Shown: positions 33,230-42,884, numbered from the stretch's first letter. The stretch is DNA of 64,000 nt from Halomicrobium sp. LC1Hm (GCF_009617995.1 NZ_CP044129.1:2542001-2606000), one strand, 5' to 3'. Made by a program: numbers and translations. The notes: generated from the letters alone by a model not told the origin.

Positions 33230-34120
33230 CTACCGCGAGCCCGACACCAGGAAGTCGAGCAGGTTCCCGACCAGCACCTCGTTGTCGGCGGTGTAGGCGT
33301 AGTCCGTGCCGAGCAGCGAGCGATCGCCCAGCGCGACGGCGTTGCCCTGGCGAGCGAGCACGGAGTAGCGGGCCTGCCGGCGAGTCGTCGAGAGCCTGGT
33401 CGACTCGTTGGTGACCAGCAGTGGAGAGCCACCGACGACCGGTCTGGCGGTGTGGGTCGTGACGCGGTCGACGCCGTCGGTCAGGGCCGTCTCGCCGGCC
33501 GGCGTCGCGTAGACGGCTCGGTGGTTCGTGTCGTACTCGGCGAGATCGTAGAGGTAGCCGCTGTCGAACCCGAGCCCGAAGGCCCCGGCGAGGTTGGTCA
33601 TCGGGGTCGACACGGTGGCCCCGCGAGCGGCCTGTCGCGGGGGTTCGTTGACCAACAAGACGCGACCACCGTCGTCGGCGAAGGCCGCGATTCGACGCCG
33701 CTCGCTCGTGTCGTACTGGTCGTCGGGGGCGATCACCACGAACGCGTCGGCGCTCGAAAGCGTCTCGTCGAGCGACTGCTGGCTGGCCATCCGGTCGGTG
33801 TAGAACTGCACGTCGTGGCCGGCCTCGGTCAGCGCCGTGACCAGCGGACTGATCTCCTCGGGCGAGACGCTGTTGTTGTGGCTCTGATCGATCACGACCG
33901 TCTTCTGGGTCCCACTGGCGTCCAGTTCGATCTCGCCGGTCTCGGTCGACTCGTCGGCCAGGATCGCCTCGGGCTGGTGACTGTCGACGGTCAGCGGGGC
34001 GGTCTCGTTGCCCTCGACCGGGACGGGGATCGACCCGAGCCCGGTCAGGGTGGCGACGACCAGGAACACGGCGACGAAGACGCCACCCTTGAGCGCCGCG
34101 TCACGCAGCTCCACTGGCAC
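33230..34120 (-). CDS. Membrane-anchored DUF4350-type protein
   Basis: 296 residues. A signal-anchor at about 8-30 (ALKGGVFVAVFLVVATLTGL) is followed by an external domain: TVVIDQSHNNSVSPEEISPL, ADAFVVIAPDDQYDTSERRR, DDGGRVLLVNEPP. This is the DUF4350/GATase-like fold that often accompanies MoxR/transglutaminase clusters, but here only SppA precedes it. Its start overlaps the SppA stop region (20 bases shared). Function unknown; an envelope role is inferred. Confidence 0.7.
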   Translation of the reverse strand: MPVELRDAALKGGVFVAVFLVVATLTGLGSIPVPVEGNETAPLTVDSHQPEAILADESTETGEIELDASGTQKTVVIDQSHNNSVSPEEISPLVTALTEAGHDVQFYTDRMASQQSLDETLSSADAFVVIAPDDQYDTSERRRIAAFADDGGRVLLVNEPPRQAARGATVSTPMTNLAGAFGLGFDSGYLYDLAEYDTNHRAVYATPAGETALTDGVDRVTTHTARPVVGGSPLLVTNESTRLSTTRRQARYSVLARQGNAVALGDRSLLGTDYAYTADNEVLVGNLLDFLVSGSR

Positions 34121-35024
34121 GCACCTCCCGAGCAGACGTGTTGAGGTCGCCCCAGAGCATCAGGTACTGAGGGCGTTCGATGCCACGCGTCGTCAACAGC
34201 GACGCGCGGTCGACCTGTCCGGCGTCGGTGCTGTTGGCCTCCGACCCGAGCAGCAAAGAGAGCACGCCGGGCGTCGTCGAGCGGTACACCACCTCGTAGG
34301 AGTCGAGGCCCGCCTTCTCCGCCGCGGCGGCGATGGCCGTCTCCAGCCCGCCGATCTCGTCGGCGAGTCCGTTGTCGACGGCGGCCGCGCCGGAGTACAC
34401 CTTCGCGTTCGTCAGCTCCGTCCGGGACAGCGCGAGTCGGTCGCCGCGTTCGGCGTACACCGAGTCGACGAACGAGCGCTTGAGGGTCTCGACCTGGCCA
34501 CGGATGTCGTCACCAGTGAGTCCGCCGGCCTTGTCGGGGCCGGTCGTCACGGACCGAGGGACGCCGTCGGGCTGGGGAATCAGGGCGCGCACCCCGACAC
34601 TGCCGACCAGTCCACCCGGCGTCGCGTAGATCTCGTCGCTGGGCAGCGCCGTGTAGTACGCACCCGAGGCCGCGACGCCCCGGACGCTCGTGACGACCGG
34701 TTTCTCGCGGGCGAGTCGCTTGACCGCCCGGTACTGTGCTTCACTCGCCGCGACGCTCCCACCGCCGCTGTCGATGCGCAGGACCACGGCGTCGATCGAA
34801 TCGTCCTTCCGGAGCGTTCGGAGTTGCCGGGTCACCTCGTCGGCGGTCGGGCCACTGATCGGTCCCTGGATGGTCACGGCGGCGATCGTTCCCTCGTCGT
34901 CGCTCTGGAACAGCGCCGACGAGACGGCGGGGCCGACCGTGGCACCGATCAGGAGGGCGACGACGATGATGACCGTGTAGGAGGTCAACAGCGTCTTGAC
35001 GTGTTTGTCGATCGGATTCGCCAT
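34101..35024 (-). CDS. sppA: Signal peptide peptidase SppA
   Basis: 307 residues with one N-terminal membrane anchor (about 13-33) and a ClpP-fold S49 domain. IDSGGGSVAASEAQY is the substrate strand; VRGVAASGAYYTALPSDEI holds nucleophile S120; VTTGPDKAGGLT holds the general base K165. This is the short Ser/Lys-dyad form of SppA. It degrades leftover signal peptides and membrane fragments. It is followed by and overlaps the DUF4350 gene, suggesting a shared envelope job. Confidence 0.88.
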   Translation of the reverse strand: MANPIDKHVKTLLTSYTVIIVVALLIGATVGPAVSSALFQSDDEGTIAAVTIQGPISGPTADEVTRQLRTLRKDDSIDAVVLRIDSGGGSVAASEAQYRAVKRLAREKPVVTSVRGVAASGAYYTALPSDEIYATPGGLVGSVGVRALIPQPDGVPRSVTTGPDKAGGLTGDDIRGQVETLKRSFVDSVYAERGDRLALSRTELTNAKVYSGAAAVDNGLADEIGGLETAIAAAAEKAGLDSYEVVYRSTTPGVLSLLLGSEANSTDAGQVDRASLLTTRGIERPQYLMLWGDLNTSAREVRASGAA

Positions 35025-35075
35025 TCGCTAGGGTCGTTGGCGTGCTCGGATAAAAAGCCACGACGACGAGGACGA

Positions 35076-36041
35076 TCAGAGCCAGTCGAGATCCGGGTCG
35101 ATGCGGTTGGGCGGTGTTTCGCCGTCCAGCGCGGCCGCGACGTTGCGAGCGACGGTCTCGTTGAGCTCCTCGCGGGCCTCGACGGAGTACCAGCCGGCGT
35201 GTGGCGTCAGGAGGCAGTTGTCGAGCGCGCGCAGCGGGCTGTCGTCGGCCGGGGGCTCGCGGCGGGACACGTCGAGGCCGGCCGCACCGATCTCGCCGCC
35301 CGCCAGTGCGTCGGCCAGCGCCGCCTCGTCGATCAGACCGCCACGGGCCGTGTTGACGACGATCGCGTGGTCCTGCATGGCCCCGAGCGCGTCGGCGTCG
35401 ATCAGTCCCTCGGTCTCGTCGGTCAGGGGCGCGTGCAGGGAGACGTGATCGGCCCGCGCGAGCAGTTCCTCGAAGGAGACCCACTCGACGCCGGCCTCGG
35501 CCATCTCCCCAGGGTCGACGTAGGGATCGTACGCGATCACGTCGAGGTCGAACCCGCGAACGCGCTCGCGGAGTCGGCGTGCGATCGGGCCGAAGGAGAC
35601 GAGCCCGAGCGTCGTGTCGGGGAACCGGTGGACCGGCCGCCCCTCCTCCCAGGCCCACCCCCCGGCCGCGGTCGCGCGGTCGTACTCGGCGATCTTTCGC
35701 ACGCAGTCCAACAGGAGCGCCAGCCCGTGGGTCGCGACCTCGTCGGTACAGTACTCCGGGACGTTGGTGACGACCACGTCGTGTTCGGCCGCGGCCTTCA
35801 CGTCGACGTTCTCGAAGCCGACGCCCGCGCGGGCGACGATCTGGAGTGCGGGCAGTTGCTCGAAGACGCTCGCGGGCACCGGCGTGTTCACGTCGACCAC
35901 CAGCGCCGCGGCGTCGCTGCCGGCCGCGACGATCGCGCGCTCGTCGGGCAGCGGTTCGGTTCGGATCGTCGCGTCGGGCAACGCCCCGGCGAGCACGTCG
36001 GGATCGAGCATCGGATCGTCGCTGACGAGGATTTCGCTCAT
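35076..36041 (-). CDS. D-2-hydroxyacid dehydrogenase (SerA/CtBP-like)
   Basis: 321 residues from ATG 36041 (MSEILVSDDPMLDPDVLAGA). Blocks: VARAGVGFENVDV, the nucleotide loop LGLVSFGPIARRLRERV, VNTARGGLIDEAAL (catalytic Arg), DVSRREPP (Glu) and LTPHAGWYS (His). It oxidises or reduces 2-hydroxy acids with NAD(P). The regulatory ACT domain of SerA is absent. It resembles the C-terminal-binding-protein branch; the exact substrate is unknown. Confidence 0.83.
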   Translation of the reverse strand: MSEILVSDDPMLDPDVLAGALPDATIRTEPLPDERAIVAAGSDAAALVVDVNTPVPASVFEQLPALQIVARAGVGFENVDVKAAAEHDVVVTNVPEYCTDEVATHGLALLLDCVRKIAEYDRATAAGGWAWEEGRPVHRFPDTTLGLVSFGPIARRLRERVRGFDLDVIAYDPYVDPGEMAEAGVEWVSFEELLARADHVSLHAPLTDETEGLIDADALGAMQDHAIVVNTARGGLIDEAALADALAGGEIGAAGLDVSRREPPADDSPLRALDNCLLTPHAGWYSVEAREELNETVARNVAAALDGETPPNRIDPDLDWL

Positions 36042-36189
36042 AGGGGCACTGAGGCCGAAGCAAGCTAAAAAACCCCGATCGCGTTCCGGGAGCGCGATAA
36101 CGCCCGCCGGTGAGTGTGACTGCCGGGGCATAAATCAGTGGACGCGATATCGAATCGCGGGTCGGCCGTGTCCTCCCAGAGAGACGGCG

Positions 36190-37521
36190 CTACGACGGCC
36201 GGTCGTGTACGTCGTCGAGACCGTCGACCGTCGGAGCGTTGACGATGCGGACCCGACTTCCAGCGCGGGTCACGCGGAAGGCGTCCCCGAAGGCGTCGAA
36301 ATCGGGAACCCGGTAGACGGTCTCGCTCGGTCGCGTCGCGCCCTTGTCGTCGAGAATCGACGTGTAAGCCGTCTCGAACGCCCTGGCGTCGCCCGGCGAG
36401 TCCCACTCGATGGTCCAGACGTAGCCGTAGCCACCAGAGCCGTTGCGGTAGGGGACGATCGAGTCCCCGCCCCAGCCCTCGGAGGCGTCGCTGCGGTACC
36501 GGAACCACTGCTCGGGTTCGACGGCGTCGTTGGTGTACAGCATCGCGAAGATCGAGGCCTCCCCGGCGGTGTCGGCGACGGGGTCGTGGTCGAACCGCTC
36601 CCACTCGTCGCTGCTGCGGTCGGGGACGGTCACGTTCACCGGCTCCTCGTCGGGATATCTGTCCGGGTGGATCACCTGCTCGGTGCTGTCGGGCGGGTTC
36701 TCGTACAGTCGTTCGACGCCGTCCCAGCGGTTCCGGCCGTACTGCTGGTCGATCAGTCCCGGCCCGGTCGCGTAGGGCTGGTAGATCGTCACGAAGACGC
36801 CGTCGGTCGGCGCGCCGCCGCTGGAGCTGTCGCCGCTGCCGTCGCCGCCGGGCGGTGAGAGACACTGCCAGCGGTTCTCACAGCGGTCCTCGTAGGTCCA
36901 CTGGACGTAGTTGGCCTCGCCCTCGGTGACGCTTTGCTGGGCGAGCTGGCGGTCCTGGGTCTCCGGAGACGACTCCAGGTTGTCGTACTGGTCTTGCAAG
37001 GCGTGGACCAGTTCGTGAGACAGCGTCGAGCGGTCGATGGTCGGCGTCGGCGAGTCGCTGACGATCGTGATGTTGTCCGAGGCCGGACTGTAGTACCCCT
37101 GGACCGAAGAGTTGTAGGTCTCGCCCATGGCCTCGCTGGTGCCCGAGTCCTCGCCGACCAGAAGCAGTGCTTCCCACACCTGATCGTTCCAGGGATCGTC
37201 CGATCCGGTCCCGCCGGGACCACGCGACTGGTTGCGGTACTCGGCGCGGCTGATCACCTCGACGCTGACGTTGCCGTCGAACTCCCGGTCGCGGATCCGC
37301 TCGACGCGGGCCTTGCTCCGGGCCAGGACCGCCGCCCGTTCGCTGGCGTTGAGACCGTCCTCGGTGGTCACCGACACGCTGTCGTCGTACCAGTAGCCGT
37401 CTTCCCAGCCGATCGGGTCCTCGTCGGCCGGGCGGTCACGGTCGGCGGGGTTCAGGTCGTTCACGGCTCCGAGACAGCCCGCGAGGACGACCAGCACGGC
37501 GAGGGCTGCGACCCTACGCAT
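36190..37521 (-). CDS. Hvo_1808-type surface lipoprotein with HExxH motif
   Basis: 443 residues. Lipobox signal VLVVLAGCLG places the mature Cys near residue 16. An acidic mature domain carries a metallopeptidase-like LSHELVHALQDQY (HELVH near residue 169) and a downstream EGEANYVQW that could give the third zinc ligand, as in gluzincins. C-terminal DAFGDAFRVTRAGSRVRIVN is shared with the paralogue. It is a tandem pair with the next gene; 8 bases overlap. Peptidase activity is inference; the family is known only as surface proteins. Confidence 0.75.
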   Translation of the reverse strand: MRRVAALAVLVVLAGCLGAVNDLNPADRDRPADEDPIGWEDGYWYDDSVSVTTEDGLNASERAAVLARSKARVERIRDREFDGNVSVEVISRAEYRNQSRGPGGTGSDDPWNDQVWEALLLVGEDSGTSEAMGETYNSSVQGYYSPASDNITIVSDSPTPTIDRSTLSHELVHALQDQYDNLESSPETQDRQLAQQSVTEGEANYVQWTYEDRCENRWQCLSPPGGDGSGDSSSGGAPTDGVFVTIYQPYATGPGLIDQQYGRNRWDGVERLYENPPDSTEQVIHPDRYPDEEPVNVTVPDRSSDEWERFDHDPVADTAGEASIFAMLYTNDAVEPEQWFRYRSDASEGWGGDSIVPYRNGSGGYGYVWTIEWDSPGDARAFETAYTSILDDKGATRPSETVYRVPDFDAFGDAFRVTRAGSRVRIVNAPTVDGLDDVHDRPS

Positions 37522-38968
37522 CGTGGACCGCCTCCAGTGTCGCCGCGTCGGGCGCGTTGACGACCGTCACCGTCGCGCCGGAGCGGTCGATCCTGACGGC
37601 GTCGGTGAAGGGACTGTCCTCGCCGATCGTCCAGACGTTCTCGCCGGTTTCCTCGCCGCCCCAGTGGCGGACGACCGCGCTCCAGGTGCTGGCGAACTCG
37701 GCGGCCTCGCTCTCGTTGGTCCAGCGGGTCCGCCAGACGTAGCCCGACCGGTCGCCGTTCTCGTAGACGTACAGTTTGCCGCCGGCCCAGCCGCGGGCGG
37801 CCGGCACGTCGTAGTTGTAGGGGTCGTTCCCGTCGATCTCGTTGCCCTCGAAGTTGAGCACGTCGTCGGCCGCCACCACACTGGCGTCCTCGTAGTCGTC
37901 GGTGACGGTGTAGGCAAGCGACGCCGCGATGGCGGACTGGCCGACGACGGCGTAGTCGGCGCGTCCCGGCGGTCGGACCCGTTCCCACTCGTCGTTGCTG
38001 CGGTCCGGCAGGGAGACGGTCGCCGGCTCCCACTCGGGATACTGTTCGGGATAGATCACTTCCGTCGCACCGTCGGGCCGGTCCGCGAACGCGGCGTCGA
38101 CGGCCGCCCAGCCGCCGGCCTCGTACCGGTGCTCGACGAAGCCGGGGCCGTCGCTGTAGGGGAAGAACTGGAGGAAGTTCAGCCCGAAGTGACTGTCACC
38201 ACCGCCGCTCTGGGTGCTGTCGGCCGAGTCGAGACAGGACCAGGCCTCGCCGCAGTTGGCGGTGTAGCGCCGTTCAACCAAGGAGGCGTCGCCCTCGACG
38301 AGTCCGTTGCGGCCCTGATAGGCGTCGCGGGTCGTCACGGTCCCGTTGGTCAGGTCGAACTGCTGGTCTTGCAGGGCGTGGACCAGTTCGTGGGCGAGCG
38401 TCGCCTCGCCGTCGAGCTGTGGCCGCTCGCTGTCGGCGACGATGACGATCTCGTCGCGGACCGGGCTATAGTAGCCGAGCACGCTCTGGCTCAGCGCTGC
38501 GTTCTGTGCCTCCAGCGCGTCCCTGTCCTCGCCGATCAGGAACAGCGCCTCGAACTTGCCGTTGTCGAAGCGCGCGCTCGTCGCGTTCGCCGCGGTGGTA
38601 GAGCGGTTCTGGTACGTCGACCGGTCGATCACGCTGACCGGGACTGTCTCGTCGAACTCGCGTTCTCGGACCCACTCGACGCGGGCCATCGAACGAGCGA
38701 CGACGGCCTCTCGTTCGCTCTCGTTGAGGCCGTCGCTGTTGGTCACGGCCAGCGATTCGTTGTGCCAGTAGCCGTTCTCCCAGCCGAGACGGTCGGTCTC
38801 GGGATCGGGCAAAGCGTCCGCAGCGTCCGCAGAGGCGGGCGTGGCCGTCGGCTCGGGAGCGTCGGTCCCCGTCGTCTCGTTGACGGGGGACGCCGCCGAC
38901 GGGCCGGCCGACGGAGCCTGACAGCCGGCCAGAACGAGCAGCGCAGCGAGCAAGGCGGCGCGATACAT
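37514..38968 (-). CDS. Hvo_1808-type surface lipoprotein, paralogue with HExxH
   Basis: 484 residues from ATG 38968 (MYRAALLAALLVLAGCQAPS); lipobox LAGC, then a Ser/Thr/Pro-rich stalk. The domain keeps LAHELVHALQDQQ, VEGDASLVERR as a possible third ligand, and VLNFEGNEIDGNDPYNYDVP, which the neighbour lacks. The C-terminus SPFTDAVRIDRSGATVTVVN aligns with the neighbour's. The two genes arose by tandem duplication and are co-transcribed. The frame extending to 39556 is antisense shadow. Confidence 0.75.
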   Translation of the reverse strand: MYRAALLAALLVLAGCQAPSAGPSAASPVNETTGTDAPEPTATPASADAADALPDPETDRLGWENGYWHNESLAVTNSDGLNESEREAVVARSMARVEWVREREFDETVPVSVIDRSTYQNRSTTAANATSARFDNGKFEALFLIGEDRDALEAQNAALSQSVLGYYSPVRDEIVIVADSERPQLDGEATLAHELVHALQDQQFDLTNGTVTTRDAYQGRNGLVEGDASLVERRYTANCGEAWSCLDSADSTQSGGGDSHFGLNFLQFFPYSDGPGFVEHRYEAGGWAAVDAAFADRPDGATEVIYPEQYPEWEPATVSLPDRSNDEWERVRPPGRADYAVVGQSAIAASLAYTVTDDYEDASVVAADDVLNFEGNEIDGNDPYNYDVPAARGWAGGKLYVYENGDRSGYVWRTRWTNESEAAEFASTWSAVVRHWGGEETGENVWTIGEDSPFTDAVRIDRSGATVTVVNAPDAATLEAVHDA

Positions 38969-39052
38969 GTACCGGAAGCAGGGGCCGCGGCGTGAAAAAT
39001 GACGCGCAGTACGGGCCACAACGCTTTGGGCCGGCCGGTCGTAGCTCTCGCC

Positions 39053-39610
39053 ATGGAGTTCGAACCAGCGCGAACCGCACTCGTCGTCGTCGACATGCAA
39101 AACGGCTTCTGTCACCCGGACGGGGCGCTGTACGCGCCCGACAGCGAGGCGGCCATCGAGCCCTGCCGCGAGCTGGTCGAGCGCGCACGCGAGGCCGGTG
39201 CCAGCGTCGTCTTCACCCGCGACGTACACCCGCCCGAACAGTTCGAAGACGCACACTACTACGACGAGTTCGACCGCTGGGGCGAGCACGTCGTCGAGGG
39301 GTCCTGGGAGACACGGCTGGTCGAACAGCTCGAACCCGCCGAAGGCGATCTCGTCGTCGTCAAACACACCTACGACGCATTCTACGAGACCCAGCTTGAG
39401 GGGTGGATCGACGACCTCCTCATCTGTGGGACGCTCGCGAACGTCTGCGTGTTGCATACGGCCTCCAGCGCCGGCCTGCGCGACTTCCGCCCGGTGCTGG
39501 TCGAAGACGCCATCGGCGCGATCGAGGACGACCACCGCGAGTACGCACTGGAGCACGCAGACTGGCTGTTCGGCGACGTGACCGAGCGCGGCGAGGTCAC
39601 CTTCGCGTGA
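39053..39610 (+). CDS. Isochorismatase/nicotinamidase-family hydrolase
   Basis: 185 residues. Catalytic triad in family order: D14 (ALVVVDMQNGF), K104 (VVVKHTYDAF) and C132 (LANVCVLHTASSA), with FTRDVHPPEQFEDAHYY between. Metal-site Asp/His residues suit a nicotinamidase-like amidohydrolase. Nicotinamidase itself would serve NAD salvage; the exact substrate cannot be fixed. Converges on the M23-like gene with no gap. Confidence 0.82.
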   Translation: MEFEPARTALVVVDMQNGFCHPDGALYAPDSEAAIEPCRELVERAREAGASVVFTRDVHPPEQFEDAHYYDEFDRWGEHVVEGSWETRLVEQLEPAEGDLVVVKHTYDAFYETQLEGWIDDLLICGTLANVCVLHTASSAGLRDFRPVLVEDAIGAIEDDHREYALEHADWLFGDVTERGEVTFA

Positions 39611-40456
39611 TCACCGGAACGCGACGGTCACGTCCTCGCCCTCTCGGAGGTCGACGCCGTCGCCGACGAGTTTGACGCCGAACCGGTCGCGGGCACAGAA
39701 CAGCGCCAGCCCGGTGATCGGGTCGCCGTTTGCAAGCACGGTCACGTCGTCCCACGCGACCGTTCGGCCGGTCGCCGTCCCGACCGGCGCGCCAGCCACG
39801 GAGACCGCCGTCTGGGTGTCCGCAAACGGCGCGGACCCGAGCAGTCCGCCCGCGTCGTAGTGGGCCAGGCCCCCGTCGACGACGCCCGCCGTCCCGTCCT
39901 CGGAGCCGTCGTTGGCCAGCCCGACGAACCGCTCGCCGGGCGCTGGGTGGGCCGGTGCGTCGAGTCGAGCCCACGTCGCCCCCGTGTCGACGACGGTGCC
40001 GGTGCCGTCCCAGGGGAGTGGCTCGATCTCGACGGCGACGGCGAGTGGCTCTGAACCGTCTGCCCGATAGGGGTTGGCCCCGTGGTCGCGGTACTCCAGG
40101 TGGACGTGATCGGGCACCCACGGCGCGAAAAAGCCCGCTCGCACCGTCTCGCCGAGCGGATCGCCGACGCCAACCTCGTCGCCGGGCGCGACGGACGGCT
40201 CCACGTGCAGCAGGCGAGCCATCCACTCGCCCGTGTCGATCAGGAGGAGATAATCGTGCTCGGCGGCGTAGGGCTGGGGCGGCGCGCGCACCTGCTTCGT
40301 CTCGACGACGGTGCCCGCGACCGGCGACGGTGCGACCGCGCCGGAGGGGTAGAGATCGATCGCGCGGCCGTCGTCGTGGGCCACGAACGGGGAGTTGTAC
40401 AGCGAGAAGCGGTGGTACCGCGCGAGCACGTCCGACGACAGCGTGACGACCATCAC
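39611..40456 (-). CDS. M23-like (LytM/peptidase) domain protein
   Basis: 281 residues, start at M1 or M2 (40453). The pattern FVAHDDGRAIDLYP ... VAGTVVE ... YLLLIDTGEWMARLLHVEPS ... GDEVGVGDPLGE ... WVPDHVHLEYRDH follows an M23 metallopeptidase core, with His/Asp of HDDGRAID and the HVH pair as metal ligands. No signal peptide is seen, and haloarchaea lack murein, so the target is unclear. The C-terminal 140 residues are a second beta domain. It abuts the isochorismatase gene tail to tail. Confidence 0.6.
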   Translation of the reverse strand: MMVVTLSSDVLARYHRFSLYNSPFVAHDDGRAIDLYPSGAVAPSPVAGTVVETKQVRAPPQPYAAEHDYLLLIDTGEWMARLLHVEPSVAPGDEVGVGDPLGETVRAGFFAPWVPDHVHLEYRDHGANPYRADGSEPLAVAVEIEPLPWDGTGTVVDTGATWARLDAPAHPAPGERFVGLANDGSEDGTAGVVDGGLAHYDAGGLLGSAPFADTQTAVSVAGAPVGTATGRTVAWDDVTVLANGDPITGLALFCARDRFGVKLVGDGVDLREGEDVTVAFR

Positions 40457-40646
40457 CAGCCAGTTGGCCGGGATCGATATGTGTCTGTCGCCGAGGTTGA
40501 AGTGGGAAGGCGAGCCAGCGTGGCCCGTGATCTAAGCGCCGCCGCGGCGGGTGCAGCGAGAGCGCGACACGGCCCGCCGCGAGCAGCGAGTGTCGCCTGC
40601 TCGCCAGCGCCCGGAGCGTTATTGCCGTCCAGCCCCTCTGAGCGGT

Positions 40647-41348
40647 ATGCGCGTACTGCGTGGGCGGGCCGCCGACCACGAGAGCGACCACGAGCGAACG
40701 CGCCGACTGACCGAAGCCGTCGCCGAGAGCGAAGAGCCGGCGCTGCGCGTCTGGCAGCCCCACAGACAGGTCGCGTTCGGCCGTCGTGACGCCCGCGAGG
40801 ACGGGTACGAGCGCGCTCGCTGCATCGCCCGCGAGCGGGGGTACGAAGTCCTCGAACGCGCGGTCGGCGGGCGAGCGGTCGCGTACACCGGCCGGACTGT
40901 CGCCGTCGCGTTCGCGAGACCGGTCGCCGACGAACGGACCGGTATTCGACAGCGGTACGCCGCCGCCACCGACCGGTTCCGGGAGGCTCTCGACACGCTC
41001 GGCGTCGACGCCAGCGAAGGAGAGCCGCCGGAATCGTTCTGTCCCGGCTCTCACTCCCTGCAAGCGGCGGGGAAGGTCGTCGGCATCGCCCAGCGGGTCC
41101 GCCAGCGCGTCGCCGTCGTCGCGGCGATCGTCCTCGTCGCCGACCACCGCGAGGTCGCCGACGTGCTCGCGCCGATCTACGACGCGCTCGACGTGGCGTT
41201 CGATCCGGACAGCGTCGGCAGCGTCGCCCGTGCAGGCGGACCGAGCGAGCCGGCCACGGTGATCGACGCCGTCGTCGAGACGTTCGCGGACGGCCACGAC
41301 ACCACCGTCGAGCGCGTGGACCCAGCGAGCGGACTCCGAGACACTTAG
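40647..41348 (+). CDS. Second lipoate-protein-ligase-family protein
   Basis: 233 residues from ATG 40647 (MRVLRGRAADHESDHERTRR). It keeps the BPL/LplA fold: LRVWQPHRQVAFGRRDA, GYEVLERAVGGRAVAYTGRT (a variant of the RRxTGGG loop) and AAGKVVGIAQRVRQRVAVVA with the catalytic-type Lys. It resembles the short LplA-like proteins of haloarchaea. It differs from the ligase at 23088, so the two probably have different acceptors. It ends 24 bases before the dihydroorotase gene and may be co-transcribed with it. Confidence 0.75.
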   Translation: MRVLRGRAADHESDHERTRRLTEAVAESEEPALRVWQPHRQVAFGRRDAREDGYERARCIARERGYEVLERAVGGRAVAYTGRTVAVAFARPVADERTGIRQRYAAATDRFREALDTLGVDASEGEPPESFCPGSHSLQAAGKVVGIAQRVRQRVAVVAAIVLVADHREVADVLAPIYDALDVAFDPDSVGSVARAGGPSEPATVIDAVVETFADGHDTTVERVDPASGLRDT

Positions 41349-41372
41349 GGACGGCCACAGCGCAGAGTGGGT

Positions 41373-42641
41373 ATGCTCATTCGGAACGCGACGCTCGCGG
41401 ACGGACGGACTCGGGACGTGCGCGTCCGCGGAGAGACGATCGACGCCGTGGGCGAGGATCTCGACCCGGCCGACGAGGACACCGTCGACGCGGCGGACAG
41501 ACTGCTCTTGCCCGGAGCGATCGACGCCCACGTCCACTTCCGACAGCCAGGCTACGGCCACAAGGAGACCTGGGCCAGCGGTTCGCGGTCGGCCGCGGCC
41601 GGCGGCGTCACGACCGTCGTCGACCAGCCGAACACGGACCCGCCGACGGTCGACGGGGCCGCCTTCGATCAGAAGGTCGAACTTGCCGGCGAGTCGCTCG
41701 TCGACTTCGGCATCAACGGCGGCGTCACGGACGACTGGGAGCCCGCGGAACTGCTGGAGCGACCCCTGTTCGCACTCGGGGAGGTCTTCCTCGCGGACTC
41801 GACCGGCGACATGGGGATCGACGCCGACCTGTTCGAGGACGCACTGGTCGCGGCGGCCCAGCGGGACGTGACCGTCACCGTCCACGCCGAGGACGCCTCG
41901 CTGTTCAACCGGGCGGCGAGAGATCGCGACGACGCCGACGCCTGGAGCGCGTTCCGCACCGCCCGCGCGGAAGCCGCCGCCGTCGAGCGGGCCTGCGAGG
42001 TCGCGACCGAACACGACGCCCGGATCCACATCGCCCACACCTCCACGCCGGAGGGGATCGACACCGCCAGCGAGGCCGGGATGACGACCGAGGTCACGCC
42101 CCATCACCTCCTGCTCTCGCGGTCGGACCTCGACGAGCTGGGCACGCACGGCCGGATGAACCCGCCGCTGCGCAGCGAGAAACGCCGCCGAGCGGTGTAC
42201 GATCGCGTCGTCGACGGCACCGTCGACATGATCGCGACGGACCACGCGCCCCACACCCGCGAAGAGAAGGACGCCTCGATCTGGGACGCCCCCTCCGGGG
42301 TGCCCGGCGTCGAGACGATGCTCCCGCTCTTGCTGGCCGAGGCCCGCACCGGCGATCTGACCTACGAGCGCGTCCGGGACCTCGTCGCCGCGAATCCCGC
42401 CGACGTGTTCGACCTGCCTGACAAGGGCCGGATCGAGGCGGGCAACGACGCCGACCTCGTGCTGGTCGACACCGACGACGTGCGCGAGATCACCGGCGAA
42501 GGGCTCCACTCGAACTGCGGGTGGACGCCATTCGAGGGCTTCGAGGGCGTCTTCCCGAAGTGGACGATGGTCCGTGGCACCGTCGTCTACGACAGCGCAG
42601 AAGACACCTTCTGGGACCAGCAAGGCGAGAACGTTCGCTGA
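41373..42641 (+). CDS. pyrC: Dihydroorotase
   Basis: 422 residues from MLIRNATLADGRTRDVRVRG. Amidohydrolase signatures: PGAIDAHVHFRQPGYGHKET (DxHxHxR metal site), VTVTVHAEDASL, IHIAHTSTPEGI, EVTPHHLLLS, GRMNPPLRSE and MIATDHAPHTREEK (final metal Asp). The size and 'NPPLR' segment fit class I dihydroorotase, which closes carbamoyl-aspartate in pyrimidine synthesis. The related allantoinase is less likely. No pyr gene is adjacent. Confidence 0.88.
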   Translation: MLIRNATLADGRTRDVRVRGETIDAVGEDLDPADEDTVDAADRLLLPGAIDAHVHFRQPGYGHKETWASGSRSAAAGGVTTVVDQPNTDPPTVDGAAFDQKVELAGESLVDFGINGGVTDDWEPAELLERPLFALGEVFLADSTGDMGIDADLFEDALVAAAQRDVTVTVHAEDASLFNRAARDRDDADAWSAFRTARAEAAAVERACEVATEHDARIHIAHTSTPEGIDTASEAGMTTEVTPHHLLLSRSDLDELGTHGRMNPPLRSEKRRRAVYDRVVDGTVDMIATDHAPHTREEKDASIWDAPSGVPGVETMLPLLLAEARTGDLTYERVRDLVAANPADVFDLPDKGRIEAGNDADLVLVDTDDVREITGEGLHSNCGWTPFEGFEGVFPKWTMVRGTVVYDSAEDTFWDQQGENVR

Positions 42642-42724
42642 TCAGACCCCGCGTTCGCGTGCTCGTTCGAGTCGCCGCTCGGGGACCGGACGACGCCGTA
42701 GACATGCGAGAGCCCAGGATACTC

Positions 42725-42802
42725 ATACGACCGGCTGTACATCTGTGAATGATCTCGCCACCCCGGGTGGCGAAGATTTCACGAACTGACAGCCGACAGT
42801 AT
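42725..42802. repeat. 78-bp palindromic dispersed element, copy 4
   Basis: Ends ATACGACCGGCTGT and ACAGCCGACAGTAT; centre GCCACCCCGGGTGGC. It lies between the convergent pyrC and DUF5806 genes. It is the most divergent in outer arms, with two bases missing. Confidence 0.88.
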
Positions 42803-42884
42803 CAGCCCGACGAGGCAGTCCAACAGGAGGAGCGTGCTGACGGGCTCGGCCGAGAGCGACCGGATCGACCAAAAGCGTCGTCGG

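Noticed and set aside
37523-38995. 490-codon plus-strand frame over the lipoprotein gene
   Set aside because: Antisense shadow of high-GC coding sequence; the minus strand has lipobox and HExxH.
39597-42623. 1008-codon minus-strand frame
   Set aside because: Runs antisense to pyrC and the ligase gene; Arg-rich, no motif.
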